22,122 bases of DNA from Candidatus Saccharimonadia bacterium (GCA_023259925.1 JALRDS010000083.1:1-22122); one strand, 5' to 3'. Counted from the stretch's first letter, positions 14,100-20,618 are shown. A program made the numbers and translations. Notes: generated from the letters alone by a model not told the origin.

Positions 14100-16313
14100 C
14101 TATCTTCTAGCATTAATAATCTGTCCCGCTTGGGCTAGTCTGTTCCTATACTCCGTTGTATCTGCACCTTGAGCGGTGAGATCTTGAATAGTTTGTTTCA
14201 GTCGATCAACAGTTACAGAAAGCTCTTCATTCTTCATGGATGCGTAAGGGTTGGTACTTTCACTAAATTCAGATCCAGTCACGTTTCGTATCTCACGAGA
14301 TACGCTAGCTAGTAAGCTTTGTAGTTCCATGGCTTGCAGTCGGGCTTCTTGGTTTTCTTCACTCGATGCCGGTATTTCAAGGCCTCCGTAGAGCTTACGG
14401 GCAATATTCGGCGCACCGTCGATCTTCTGAAGTTCTGAAACTATTTTCTGAATGACTGCTGTGTCTGGTTCGGTAATGTAGGTAACGGCACCATCGACTT
14501 CTCCGCGCTGGCGAGTAGCTTGCTCAGGAGAGCGAGCTTGGATTTCTCGCTGGATTGCTGCAAGATTTGCACTCGCTCGGATCACGTCGGCAGGATCATA
14601 CTTACGGATACCTTGTACGATTGAGTCGGCAATATTATCGCGGACTGCTGTAAGTTGTTCGACACTTAATTTTTCGTAAGGATTGGTGGATTCTTGAGGC
14701 TCTACTGCCTCTACCATTGGGGTGCTGGGGGCAGATTCACCAGATAGTTTCGCCTCATTCGAGCGCATAAAGTTCTCGTTTGGATGGAAGACTCCCTCGC
14801 CATCGATAAAGCCTGCAACGTATTTCGGATTGACCGCTCGGTGATTGGGGTCTGAGCGTGTTCGGAGTTCTTGCTGCATATCCGGCACGGATTCATAAGC
14901 GGTCGTAGGGCTATCGGCACCGTGAAGCGGTACAGCAATTACAAACTTACCGCCACCCTGTACGCCGTAGTAACCTCGAATAACTGTACCTTTGGTAGTC
15001 CAATCATCATCCGTTTCTTTGATGACATTAAAGCTTTGCGTCAAGCTGAGGTTGGCAACATCGACACCACCGTCGGCAGCAAGTTTTTCTTGAGCTTCAC
15101 TGGCTTCATCACTGCCAAGCTGTCGTAGACCAATGACATATTCCGAGCCAATACGGTCGGCTAATTCTTTTGGCAACCTGCCTTCAAGCAGTTCAGGGGC
15201 GGACGTTTCAAGATTTGCCTCAACTCTCGCTTCTAATTCATGGACTTGTTCGGCTTGCTGGCTCATCTCTCGTTTGCCTTCGGCGAAATACTGCTGCTGA
15301 TCTTCAGGCAGGGAGTTATACCAGGTATCGACCTGCTCCTGAGACATGCCGCTATCTTCTTGAATACCGTATACGAAGGCGCTCTCAAGTTCCGTGTTAC
15401 TAAACTGAGACACTTCTTGTGATTCCGCTGCTGCATTTTCACCGAGCGACTTTTTACGCATATCTTTTAAATACTCCTGCGTTTCAGGCGGAAGATTCCG
15501 AATGACATTGGTGAGTTCTGCCGGATTCATGCCTGTCTTTTGGAGGACATCTTCTTTAGAGGCACCCTGCATATATTGCTGCACAGCCGCATCACGCTGG
15601 TCGCCAGCCGCAAGCCGTTCAGTTTGGCCGGCTTGTTTTTCGTATTCATCAACGATATTAGCGACTACTTCGGCGGCAGATTCGCCATCAGGTAGCGTCG
15701 CGCCTTCTTCGTGCAGCTTTTTAACACCCTCGGTCACTTGCTGGTCATAGCCGTCTTTTTCAAGCTTGAGAATGGGATTTTCAGTTGCTTCTTTTCGATC
15801 GCCAGTCACTTCAAGCGCACCTTCGATGAGGGCAGTTTCGACAATATCTGCCTTATCTGATGCATCGATATCTACTGCGTGTTCGGCGTGGTCTACTAAA
15901 AAGCGATCAACGCTATCGACAAGCTCTTGGTCGTGTTCGCCCGTGTTTTGAGCGATTATTGTTTCAGTTGCTTCAATTTGATGGATTGAGTGACGTACCT
16001 CAGCACTAGCGGCTTCAAGATGTTCGGCATTTTGGTCGGGATCGGCAAAGAATTCAGTGTCTATGTGTCCAGTGTCGGCACCGTAATCCGGCAGGTCATC
16101 GTAGTCTATATCGCCTTCATCATAATCGGGGCCAAACCTATCGAATAGTTCGCGCTTGATAGGGTCTTGTGGCGGTGCTGGTTCAGACTTACGGCCGAGT
16201 GGATCTACACCCCTACCGTACACCTCCTGATTGCCAAACGGCATGTCTGCATTCCGCCCAGGACTGTCCATTGAGCGAGGTTGTTCGAATGATGAGGGGC
16301 CAAGTTCTGACAT
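14100..16313 (-). CDS. 737-aa acidic modular protein of unknown function (transposon passenger)
   Basis: I do not recognise a family. The protein is hydrophilic and strongly acidic, with no signal peptide, Cys cluster or membrane segment. The first about 100 residues look disordered (many Asp, Pro, Gly), and the region to about residue 430 is predicted mostly helical and Glu/Gln/Ala-rich. A compact region around 440-510 has GTVIRGYYGVQGGGKFVIAV and NPKYVAGFIDGEGVFHP. The C-terminus carries two related modules beginning STNPYEKL (residue 542) and STNPYASM (residue 686), each followed by a helical stretch and ending near QARS/NARR. The start ATG has AGGA ten bases upstream and an extended -10 box at 16351. 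It lies downstream of the 501-aa gene on the same strand. A structural or scaffold role is possible but unproven. Confidence 0.85.
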   Translation of the reverse strand: MSELGPSSFEQPRSMDSPGRNADMPFGNQEVYGRGVDPLGRKSEPAPPQDPIKRELFDRFGPDYDEGDIDYDDLPDYGADTGHIDTEFFADPDQNAEHLEAASAEVRHSIHQIEATETIIAQNTGEHDQELVDSVDRFLVDHAEHAVDIDASDKADIVETALIEGALEVTGDRKEATENPILKLEKDGYDQQVTEGVKKLHEEGATLPDGESAAEVVANIVDEYEKQAGQTERLAAGDQRDAAVQQYMQGASKEDVLQKTGMNPAELTNVIRNLPPETQEYLKDMRKKSLGENAAAESQEVSQFSNTELESAFVYGIQEDSGMSQEQVDTWYNSLPEDQQQYFAEGKREMSQQAEQVHELEARVEANLETSAPELLEGRLPKELADRIGSEYVIGLRQLGSDEASEAQEKLAADGGVDVANLSLTQSFNVIKETDDDWTTKGTVIRGYYGVQGGGKFVIAVPLHGADSPTTAYESVPDMQQELRTRSDPNHRAVNPKYVAGFIDGEGVFHPNENFMRSNEAKLSGESAPSTPMVEAVEPQESTNPYEKLSVEQLTAVRDNIADSIVQGIRKYDPADVIRASANLAAIQREIQARSPEQATRQRGEVDGAVTYITEPDTAVIQKIVSELQKIDGAPNIARKLYGGLEIPASSEENQEARLQAMELQSLLASVSREIRNVTGSEFSESTNPYASMKNEELSVTVDRLKQTIQDLTAQGADTTEYRNRLAQAGQIINARR

Positions 16314-16350
16314 GATGTTTATTTCCTGCGTACGCTACGTTTCAAGAAAT

Positions 16351-16359
16351 ATTATACCA
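16351..16359 (-). promoter_or_regulatory. Extended -10 promoter before the 737-aa gene
   Basis: TGG-TATAAT on the minus strand is a perfect extended -10 (hexamer 16351-16356), 37 bases before the ATG. The -35 region is weak and overlaps the 3' end of the 501-aa gene. The 737-aa gene can therefore be expressed separately from its neighbour. Confidence 0.5.
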
Positions 16360-16373
16360 TCTTTCGAGCGATA

Positions 16374-17879
16374 CTATTGCAAGGGCTCCTTCTGTTCCGT
16401 TTGGGTTTGATCTGTATCTAAGAAATGCGAACGAAGGAACTTCCAGAAGTCACCAAAGTACTCGACGACCCATTTTTGGTATTCTGGTGGAATCACGGAA
16501 GGAAGGCTTAGGAAGAGCATTCGAGCCACCTCTTTATCTAAAGTGCTGCCATTAAAGTAAGCGTCGGCTGCAGTGTTGAGGTCTTTGCGCCAGGCTTCAA
16601 ACGCCTGCTTTTCGGGAATATGTACCTTCATGGGCTTGAGCTGGTCAGCCTTAAACTCAGGATAGAGTGTTGCCACCTTACTATATGCCGAGCCGACAAG
16701 CGTACTCGTTTTGAAGTCTTTCGCAAACCACATCATCGGGGTTCTGTCTTTAGTATTCTCCCAGCCATCCGGACGCTTATCTTCTTTAAGATAAGCAAAC
16801 ATCACCAGTGATGGAGTGGTGAACTTCTTAGTTGGTAGCCAGAATGACCGCTCATATTTTGAGCGTGGAGCAAAGGCGTCAAAAATAGTGTTACCGAACT
16901 GCTCATTTACGAGTTTATGATCTAAGCCGCTGTAATGACCCTTTGTGAGTGGTTCGACACGGCGATCATAATTGTCATCTATCGTCGCACCAAGTTCTGA
17001 GCCATGCGGCACCACTACCCAAAATGCCTGGAGATACGGGGCTTTTTCGTTCGCTGGGTTTTGCGAGTGAGTACGAACAATAATGTATCGAGCTGGTTTA
17101 GGGTGTGCTTGACTAGCACCGATGAGTGATTTTCTGAAAGCACTCGGTGAACCGCCATCGAAAATATAGTAAGCAAGCCCATCGGCAATTTCTTTGACGG
17201 GAGCCTGAGCCTCATCAATAACGTATCGTGGTGTCAATCGTTGTAGTCCATCGCTAATATCCTTAACGGCATTCATATAATCAAGGTAGCTCGCAACTTC
17301 ATCGGCTATCTCTGTAGAGTTGGCGGTTCGTTCACGGGGTGTTTGATTAGTAGATTCCGATTGCTCAGGACGTGCAATAGGAATAGGACTTACGCCAAAG
17401 ATACCTTTTAATACAGCAAGTAGTTCATTTGTTATTTGCTGATCATCCGTTGCTTTGTACACTTCAGGGTCTTGCTCGACCTCAAAGCTCGTAACCGCAT
17501 AGTGTTTATAATCTTGCAGTGATTGGTCTTGGCTAACGTGCATTTCGCGTATTGGACTCAGGGCAAAACGAAAGATTTCATTACCCGTCCAGCTACGATG
17601 AAAAAGAAGGGCATTGTCCTCAAGATAGATATTCCACTTGTCCTCTTGTTCGTGTGCCCGATGACCGTACTTAAACTTGTGGTATGCATCGAGTCCGAAA
17701 TGCCAATCGACGGGTATCGTGCGTGGTTGTTTGATTAACTGGAGTCTTGATCGTTGCTCATCACTAGGAATATAAGGCGTAGTCGGCGCGGCACCAGGAG
17801 AGCCCATGCTACTCCATGACTGGAGGGCTGCTATTTCGTCCTGCGTAAGTGATTCCTGCGGTTGATCGTTGTTCGCCAT
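16374..17879 (-). CDS. 501-aa protein of unknown function with HRSWTG motif (transposon passenger)
   Basis: I do not recognise a named family. After a Gln/Ser/Pro-rich N-terminus, about residues 60-180 form a domain with DWHFGLDAYHKFKYGHRAHE and KWNIYLEDNALLFHRSWTGN. The middle has MNAVKDISDGLQRL and PVKEIADGLAYYIFDGG, and the C-terminal half is rich in Trp and aromatic residues (ERSFWLPTKKFTTPSLVMFA, DRTPMMWFAKDF, YQKWVVEYFGDFWKFLRSHF). No signal peptide or membrane helix is evident. The start is MANNDQ at 17879 because AGAAAGGA lies nine bases upstream. An in-frame ATG at 18032 would add 51 basic and aromatic residues across an inverted repeat and is less likely. It is followed by the 737-aa gene on the same strand, so the two probably act together. 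Confidence 0.82.
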   Translation of the reverse strand: MANNDQPQESLTQDEIAALQSWSSMGSPGAAPTTPYIPSDEQRSRLQLIKQPRTIPVDWHFGLDAYHKFKYGHRAHEQEDKWNIYLEDNALLFHRSWTGNEIFRFALSPIREMHVSQDQSLQDYKHYAVTSFEVEQDPEVYKATDDQQITNELLAVLKGIFGVSPIPIARPEQSESTNQTPRERTANSTEIADEVASYLDYMNAVKDISDGLQRLTPRYVIDEAQAPVKEIADGLAYYIFDGGSPSAFRKSLIGASQAHPKPARYIIVRTHSQNPANEKAPYLQAFWVVVPHGSELGATIDDNYDRRVEPLTKGHYSGLDHKLVNEQFGNTIFDAFAPRSKYERSFWLPTKKFTTPSLVMFAYLKEDKRPDGWENTKDRTPMMWFAKDFKTSTLVGSAYSKVATLYPEFKADQLKPMKVHIPEKQAFEAWRKDLNTAADAYFNGSTLDKEVARMLFLSLPSVIPPEYQKWVVEYFGDFWKFLRSHFLDTDQTQTEQKEPLQ

Positions 17880-17973
17880 GCGATGCATCCTTTCTCTATA
17901 GAGTGAGGGCGTAAATACAAAAAGCCCGCCACGAGTGATAGCCGAAGCTACCCACCACCGTTTCCAGTGATGA

Positions 17974-18018
17974 CCATAGAGAAATAGCGACTCATGACGA
18001 GCTTTTATTTCTCTATGG
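17974..18018. repeat. Perfect 13-bp inverted repeat upstream of the 501-aa gene
   Basis: CCATAGAGAAATA (17974-17986) and TATTTCTCTATGG (18006-18018) are perfectly complementary around a 19-base spacer. A related CTCTATAGAG palindrome lies at about 17892-17901, directly next to the ribosome binding site, and TATAGAGAA recurs at the skew switch near 13006. The repeat could be an operator for a repressor or a leader RNA hairpin in the untranslated region between the divergent 151-aa and 501-aa genes. No further gene was found in 17880-18131. Confidence 0.7.
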
Positions 18019-18131
18019 ATTTCATAAACCATGCCAAATAGTATCTGGTTTAGGCTTATGCTCTGATTGTATCATCACTACTTACTTTTGTTATCCGCAC
18101 CATGAAGCAACAATCATTACTAGGATGATGT

Positions 18132-18161
18132 TTGACATAAAGGTACATTACGTGATATAAT
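18132..18161 (+). promoter_or_regulatory. Consensus promoter of the 151-aa gene, leaderless
   Basis: Perfect TTGACA (18132-18137) and perfect TATAAT (18156-18161) with an 18-base spacer. The ATG at 18168 begins six bases after the -10, exactly where transcription should start, so the mRNA is predicted to be leaderless. This is the best promoter in the window. Confidence 0.85.
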
Positions 18162-18167
18162 ATAGCC

Positions 18168-18623
18168 ATGAACGAGTTGAACTTCATGCCACGAAGTTAC
18201 GAAACAACTCAGACTCTGCCTGAGGATGACTTAGATTACACTATCAAAATCCTTGACGCTACTGTTGAAATACCCGATGAAGTAACTCTTGAGCAACAAG
18301 TCCTAGATAGCCCCGAAGAGCCACAAACTTCATGGCCAGAATCTAACCCCGACGGCACGATATCGGAAGCAGACTATCTGCAGCGTTGTAGGTGGCGACT
18401 CGGTAACGTAAGCCATGCACTCGATGTCGTGAGAGATACGATCGACAACGAAGCCGACGCACAGGAATGGCTTGAGCTGAAAATGGCAGTACTCGCGGCA
18501 AAAGCACTCGGCAGTCCGTACGATATTGTCGATTTAATGATTGCGCTTGAAGAAGCCGGACAAGCATTTGTTACGCGGCTCAATATCGATCTGGACGCAT
18601 ATCAGCGAGTAGCGAATAAATAG
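18168..18623 (+). CDS. Acidic 151-aa protein of unknown function (transposon passenger)
   Basis: Unrecognised soluble acidic protein. The first 60 residues are Asp/Glu/Pro-rich and probably disordered (LPEDDLDYTIKILDATVEIP). The second half looks like a helical bundle: ADYLQRCRWRLGNVSHALDV, DNEADAQEWLELKMAVLAAK and DIVDLMIALEEAGQAFVTRL. The start ATG coincides with the predicted transcription start of a full-consensus promoter, so strong leaderless expression is expected. Its TAG abuts the TAG of the convergent 176-aa gene, with no bases between and no terminator. Confidence 0.75.
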   Translation: MNELNFMPRSYETTQTLPEDDLDYTIKILDATVEIPDEVTLEQQVLDSPEEPQTSWPESNPDGTISEADYLQRCRWRLGNVSHALDVVRDTIDNEADAQEWLELKMAVLAAKALGSPYDIVDLMIALEEAGQAFVTRLNIDLDAYQRVANK

Positions 18624-19154
18624 CTACGATCGCTGAAACAGTGCCGTGTCATCTTCGTCTTTATACACGACCGTAAAACCACACTTCTTAGCAATTGCAA
18701 AGTCATCATTACGCAGCCCCTCGACGAGCAATAGACCCTTCGGCTTGAGTGCCTTAGCCGTTTCTCGAAATAGAGAGATATGCGGATTGGAGCGTGACTG
18801 TACGTAACGTAGTTTGTAGTGAAGCGTGGCAATCCAGCGCTTGAAAAGCGTCTTTGAATTGTAGCGATGATCATTAAACCATGTCAGGTAGGAACACAGG
18901 AACATATCCACGTCCGTGTAACGAAGATGATGAATGTCAGCGATTTCATCAACAGGCAATTTCTTAGGGTATGGCGGCAATCCGTAAAACAACACCGGAT
19001 TCTCTCGGTTGGTGATAAGCGGTTTGGCGACAAGTCGTATCTTGTTGGTTTCGAGAAACTCATTACCCGGAGGTGTCGGTCCCGCAAGCTCAATGATTCT
19101 GGCGGTTTTCGGTAAGGCTTCGATGAGGTGTTTGGCTTTTTGCAAAGAATCCAT
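18624..19154 (-). CDS. Methyltransferase-like 176-aa protein (transposon passenger)
   Basis: The N-terminus ARIIELAGPTPPGNEF (about residues 18-33) resembles the SAM-binding motif I strand and loop of class I methyltransferases, here IELAGPTP in place of the usual hhELGxGxG. Near the C-terminus LFRETAKALKPKGLLLVEGL (about 128-147) matches the later strand motif in which KPxG is typical. The middle contains DEIADIHHLRYTDVDMFLCS and a basic segment. The short length and altered glycine loop suggest a divergent or degenerate enzyme, and no substrate can be named. A TATAAT six bases before the ATG predicts a leaderless mRNA. It is divergent from the 70-aa gene and convergent with the 151-aa gene. 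Confidence 0.6.
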   Translation of the reverse strand: MDSLQKAKHLIEALPKTARIIELAGPTPPGNEFLETNKIRLVAKPLITNRENPVLFYGLPPYPKKLPVDEIADIHHLRYTDVDMFLCSYLTWFNDHRYNSKTLFKRWIATLHYKLRYVQSRSNPHISLFRETAKALKPKGLLLVEGLRNDDFAIAKKCGFTVVYKDEDDTALFQRS

Positions 19155-19160
19155 AGCTTG

Positions 19161-19166
19161 ATTATA
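19161..19166 (-). promoter_or_regulatory. -10 box of the methyltransferase-like gene, leaderless spacing
   Basis: TATAAT on the minus strand ends six bases before the ATG (TATAAT CAAGCT ATG). No good -35 is visible. The shared upstream region with the divergent 70-aa gene contains the palindrome TGACGTCA (19199-19206). Confidence 0.5.
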
Positions 19167-19237
19167 TCTCGGATGGTAGATAATCTTCTCTTCACCTTGA
19201 CGTCAGGAGACGCTCTCGAAAAGCTATAAGTAGTGTT

Positions 19238-19246
19238 TGGTATACT
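19238..19246 (+). promoter_or_regulatory. Extended -10 of the 70-aa gene, leaderless spacing
   Basis: TGG-TATACT on the plus strand ends six bases before the ATG at 19253. The extended TGn element can compensate for the absent -35. The predicted transcript begins at or next to the A of ATG. Confidence 0.55.
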
Positions 19247-19252
19247 GATGGT

Positions 19253-19465
19253 ATGAGCTATAAAAAGCCGACCGAAGAAGAAATAAAAGCCCTGCAAGCC
19301 GATGTTGAGGCTTATATGGAAAAGCCTGTGCGTGAGAATGAGCGTCGCGTACGGATTGGTGGTACTTTCGAGGATAATGTTAAGAAAATGGCTACTTCGC
19401 CACCAATTAGTAATGAAAAACTAAAAAAGTGGGCTAAAAAACAGCGAGAAGATATAGAAGAATAA
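19253..19465 (+). CDS. 70-aa charged protein of unknown function at the transposon right end
   Basis: A small hydrophilic protein, MSYKKPTEEEIKALQADVEA then YMEKPVRENERRVRIGG, ending KLKKWAKKQREDIEE. It is helix-prone, with no Cys or membrane segment. Its size and charge are compatible with an antitoxin or small regulator, but no toxin partner is adjacent and I do not recognise the family. The coding sequence stops only 27 bases before the right inverted repeat, so it is the last passenger. A promoter with leaderless spacing precedes it. Confidence 0.6.
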   Translation: MSYKKPTEEEIKALQADVEAYMEKPVRENERRVRIGGTFEDNVKKMATSPPISNEKLKKWAKKQREDIEE

Positions 19466-19484
19466 TGACTGTTCCGTCAATTCT

Positions 19485-19513
19485 TTATAATTTGGTAACG
19501 TTAAGTATATAAT
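19485..19513 (+). promoter_or_regulatory. Outward-facing promoter in the right transposon end
   Basis: TTATAA (19485-19490), 17 bases, TATAAT (19508-19513, inside the inverted repeat) points out of the element toward the 87-aa gene. Predicted only by consensus. It could replace the host promoter that the insertion appears to have split. Confidence 0.45.
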
Positions 19514-19517
19514 TGCC
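19493..19517 (-). repeat. Right terminal inverted repeat
   Basis: Read on the minus strand the repeat begins GGCAATTATATACTTAACGT and ends TACCA, matching the left end at 24 of 25 positions. Directly outside it is the second TATTATTA. Confidence 0.9.
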
Positions 19518-19525
19518 TATTATTA
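19518..19525. repeat. Target site duplication, right copy (TATTATTA)
   Basis: Identical to 11921-11928 across the 7.6-kb element. The following bases (TTATATTTTATTT) are AT-rich, so a chance match is easier here than in mixed sequence, but the exact position next to both repeats supports a true duplication. Confidence 0.85.
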
Positions 19526-19572
19526 TTATATTTTATTTGAGTTGGTAGATTCCCTACGAAGGAAGGTCTGTT

Positions 19573-19836
19573 GTGGCTGCCGTACTCGTTGATGAGTTCC
19601 AAAACAACGATGGCGACGCTGTGGTAGCGTACTTGAAAGAAACAATCAAGCCACGGGCACGCGCCATTAGTGTTGACTACGCAAGACATGGAAGTATCGT
19701 CAGCTTCACAATCTGCCATAAGAATGGCAAGGTTACGAAGCGGAGCTACGACGGGATTCCTAGTAACGCCGAGGTGTCACACTACCTCAAGCAGCAAGGT
19801 CGCATCGTCATTTTGATGATCTACCACCAGTTCTAA
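19573..19836 (+). CDS. Unknown 87-aa protein next to the transposon
   Basis: Starts with GTG at 19573, preceded six bases upstream by a GGAAGG Shine-Dalgarno, which decides the start. The protein (MAAVLVDEFQNNDGDAVVAY, then SVDYARHGSIVSFTICHKNG and IPSNAEVSHYLKQQGRIVIL) looks like a small mixed alpha/beta domain without signal or membrane segment. I do not recognise it. It belongs to the chromosome, not the transposon. The reconstructed empty site shows TTGACA-17-TATTTT upstream, which the insertion split. An exceptionally long hairpin follows the stop by one base. Confidence 0.7.
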   Translation: MAAVLVDEFQNNDGDAVVAYLKETIKPRARAISVDYARHGSIVSFTICHKNGKVTKRSYDGIPSNAEVSHYLKQQGRIVILMIYHQF

Positions 19837-19837
19837 C

Positions 19838-19896
19838 GCCTGCGTACACTGCGGGGCCCCAACAACACGGTTGGTGTGCCCCGCAAGTATGCAGGC
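19838..19896 (+). terminator. Very long GC-rich hairpin after the 87-aa gene
   Basis: The 59-base element folds into three stacked stems: GCCTGCGTAC/GTATGCAGGC, GCGGGGC/GCCCCGC and CCAAC/GTTGG, with small internal loops and an AACACG-type apical loop. It starts one base after the stop codon. Only TTATTC follows, a weak U-tract, so it may be a terminator, an mRNA 3' stabiliser or the body of a small RNA. Confidence 0.6.
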
Positions 19897-19908
19897 TTAT
19901 TCAATACC

Positions 19909-20214
19909 TTAAATTATAATGCCAGCCGGTACGAAATAGCTTATTACACCAACAACGAGTAGGACGGCATACCAGATTTTACGATCTTCCTGATGATGCT
20001 CAAAAGCACGTACGATTAGAAAACCCAAAAGAAGACCTAGCGGCAAGGCGCCAATAGTGAAGCCTACCCACGACACAGGAGCGGAAAATTTCAACCACAG
20101 CGTACCAAGCAGTACTACGACAACAAGTTTTAAAAAATAGGTGCTATCGCTCTCGAATACGCGTTCATGAAATCGATATGTATTAGATTTTTTTGATTTG
20201 GAAGATTTCTTCAT
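19909..20214 (-). CDS. Small membrane protein, three predicted helices
   Basis: A 101-residue protein with a basic Ser/Lys-rich N-terminus (MKKSSKSKKSNTYRF), then three hydrophobic segments at about residues 27-45 (YFLKLVVVVLLGTLWLKF), 48-70 (WVGFTIGALPLGLLLGFLIV) and 81-101 (IWYAVLLVVGVISYFVPAGI). The short loop FEHHQEDRK separates the last two. No family recognised. It is divergent from the Lys-rich membrane protein gene, and the two share about 50 bases of upstream sequence, including a TATAAAAT just before this gene. Confidence 0.72.
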   Translation of the reverse strand: MKKSSKSKKSNTYRFHERVFESDSTYFLKLVVVVLLGTLWLKFSAPVSWVGFTIGALPLGLLLGFLIVRAFEHHQEDRKIWYAVLLVVGVISYFVPAGIII

Positions 20215-20255
20215 TCAACTAATTGTATTTTATACCTAGTTTTAGCACAAGCGTG

Positions 20256-20261
20256 TATACT
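20256..20261 (+). promoter_or_regulatory. -10 box of the Lys-rich membrane protein gene, leaderless spacing
   Basis: TATACT ends six bases before the ATG at 20268 (TATACT ATAGGC ATG). The -35 match is weak. This is the same geometry as at three transposon genes, but outside the element. Confidence 0.5.
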
Positions 20262-20267
20262 ATAGGC

Positions 20268-20618
20268 ATGGCTACAAAGAAGACAACAACCAAGAGAGCT
20301 CCGGCGAAGAAGAAGCCTGCTGTACAGACTTCAACAAAATCAACGGGAAATAAAGCACCTAAAGCTTCGGCACAGTCGAAGAGCCGCGTAACCAAACATA
20401 TAAAACTACGGCGTTCAAGTGAAGATTTTATGACCTTCCGCGTGAACCGTGAAACTGTTTACTGGATGGTACTCGGTGGCGTAGTTATTCTGTTCGCTAT
20501 GTGGATACTGCAACTACAAGCCGACATTCAAAAACTGTACGACGAAATAGACGCTAGCTCAGCCACATACAGTACATTAGATGCTGTAGAGCTAGAAATG
20601 GCTAAAAAGAAGAATTAA
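20268..20618 (+). CDS. Lys/Ala/Thr-rich single-pass membrane protein
   Basis: A 116-residue protein starting MATKKTTTKRAPAKKKPAVQ. The in-frame ATG at 20223 is rejected because it lies upstream of the -10 box. The first about 50 residues are low-complexity and resemble histone H1-like tails (Lys, Ala, Thr, Ser, Pro). Then comes DFMTFRVNRETVYW, one membrane helix (WMVLGGVVILFAMWILQL, about residues 65-82) and a short helical outer part (QADIQKLYDEIDASSATYST). The basic tail should be cytoplasmic by the positive-inside rule and could touch DNA or RNA at the membrane. That role is inferred. It ends at a bidirectional terminator shared with rpsJ. Confidence 0.75.
   Translation: MATKKTTTKRAPAKKKPAVQTSTKSTGNKAPKASAQSKSRVTKHIKLRRSSEDFMTFRVNRETVYWMVLGGVVILFAMWILQLQADIQKLYDEIDASSATYSTLDAVELEMAKKKN

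Larger units (their letters stand above)
11929..19517 (+). mobile_element. 7.6-kb IS1595-family transposon with passenger genes
   Basis: The 7,589-bp unit is delimited by 25-bp inverted repeats with outer end GGCAATTATATACTT (24/25 identical) and an exact 8-bp direct repeat of target DNA. It encodes one intact IS1595-family transposase next to the left end. Six passenger genes follow: replication-relaxation-like, 737-aa, 501-aa, 151-aa, methyltransferase-like 176-aa and 70-aa. No copy of the repeat occurs directly after the transposase gene, so a simple insertion sequence is excluded and the whole block appears to move together. Passenger-bearing IS1595 elements are known as a class, but this cargo set is not one I recognise. 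Intact termini, target duplication and transposase suggest a recent insertion. Confidence 0.85.

Noticed and set aside
14790..14825. LAGLIDADG-like string (AGFIDGEGVF) in the 737-aa protein, suggesting a homing endonuclease
   Set aside because: Only one short match exists, the surrounding protein is acidic and modular, and the context (NPKYVAGFIDGEGVFHP) reads as part of another domain. No second motif or intron/intein boundary was found.
17880..18032. Longer start for the 501-aa protein at 18032 (552 aa)
   Set aside because: The extension crosses a perfect inverted repeat and has an unusual composition, while the internal ATG at 17879 has a good AGAAAGGA site. A TACTAT near 18038 keeps the longer form just possible.
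19253..19465. Antitoxin half of a toxin-antitoxin pair
   Set aside because: No toxin-like partner is next to it; the neighbours are a divergent methyltransferase-like gene and the transposon end.
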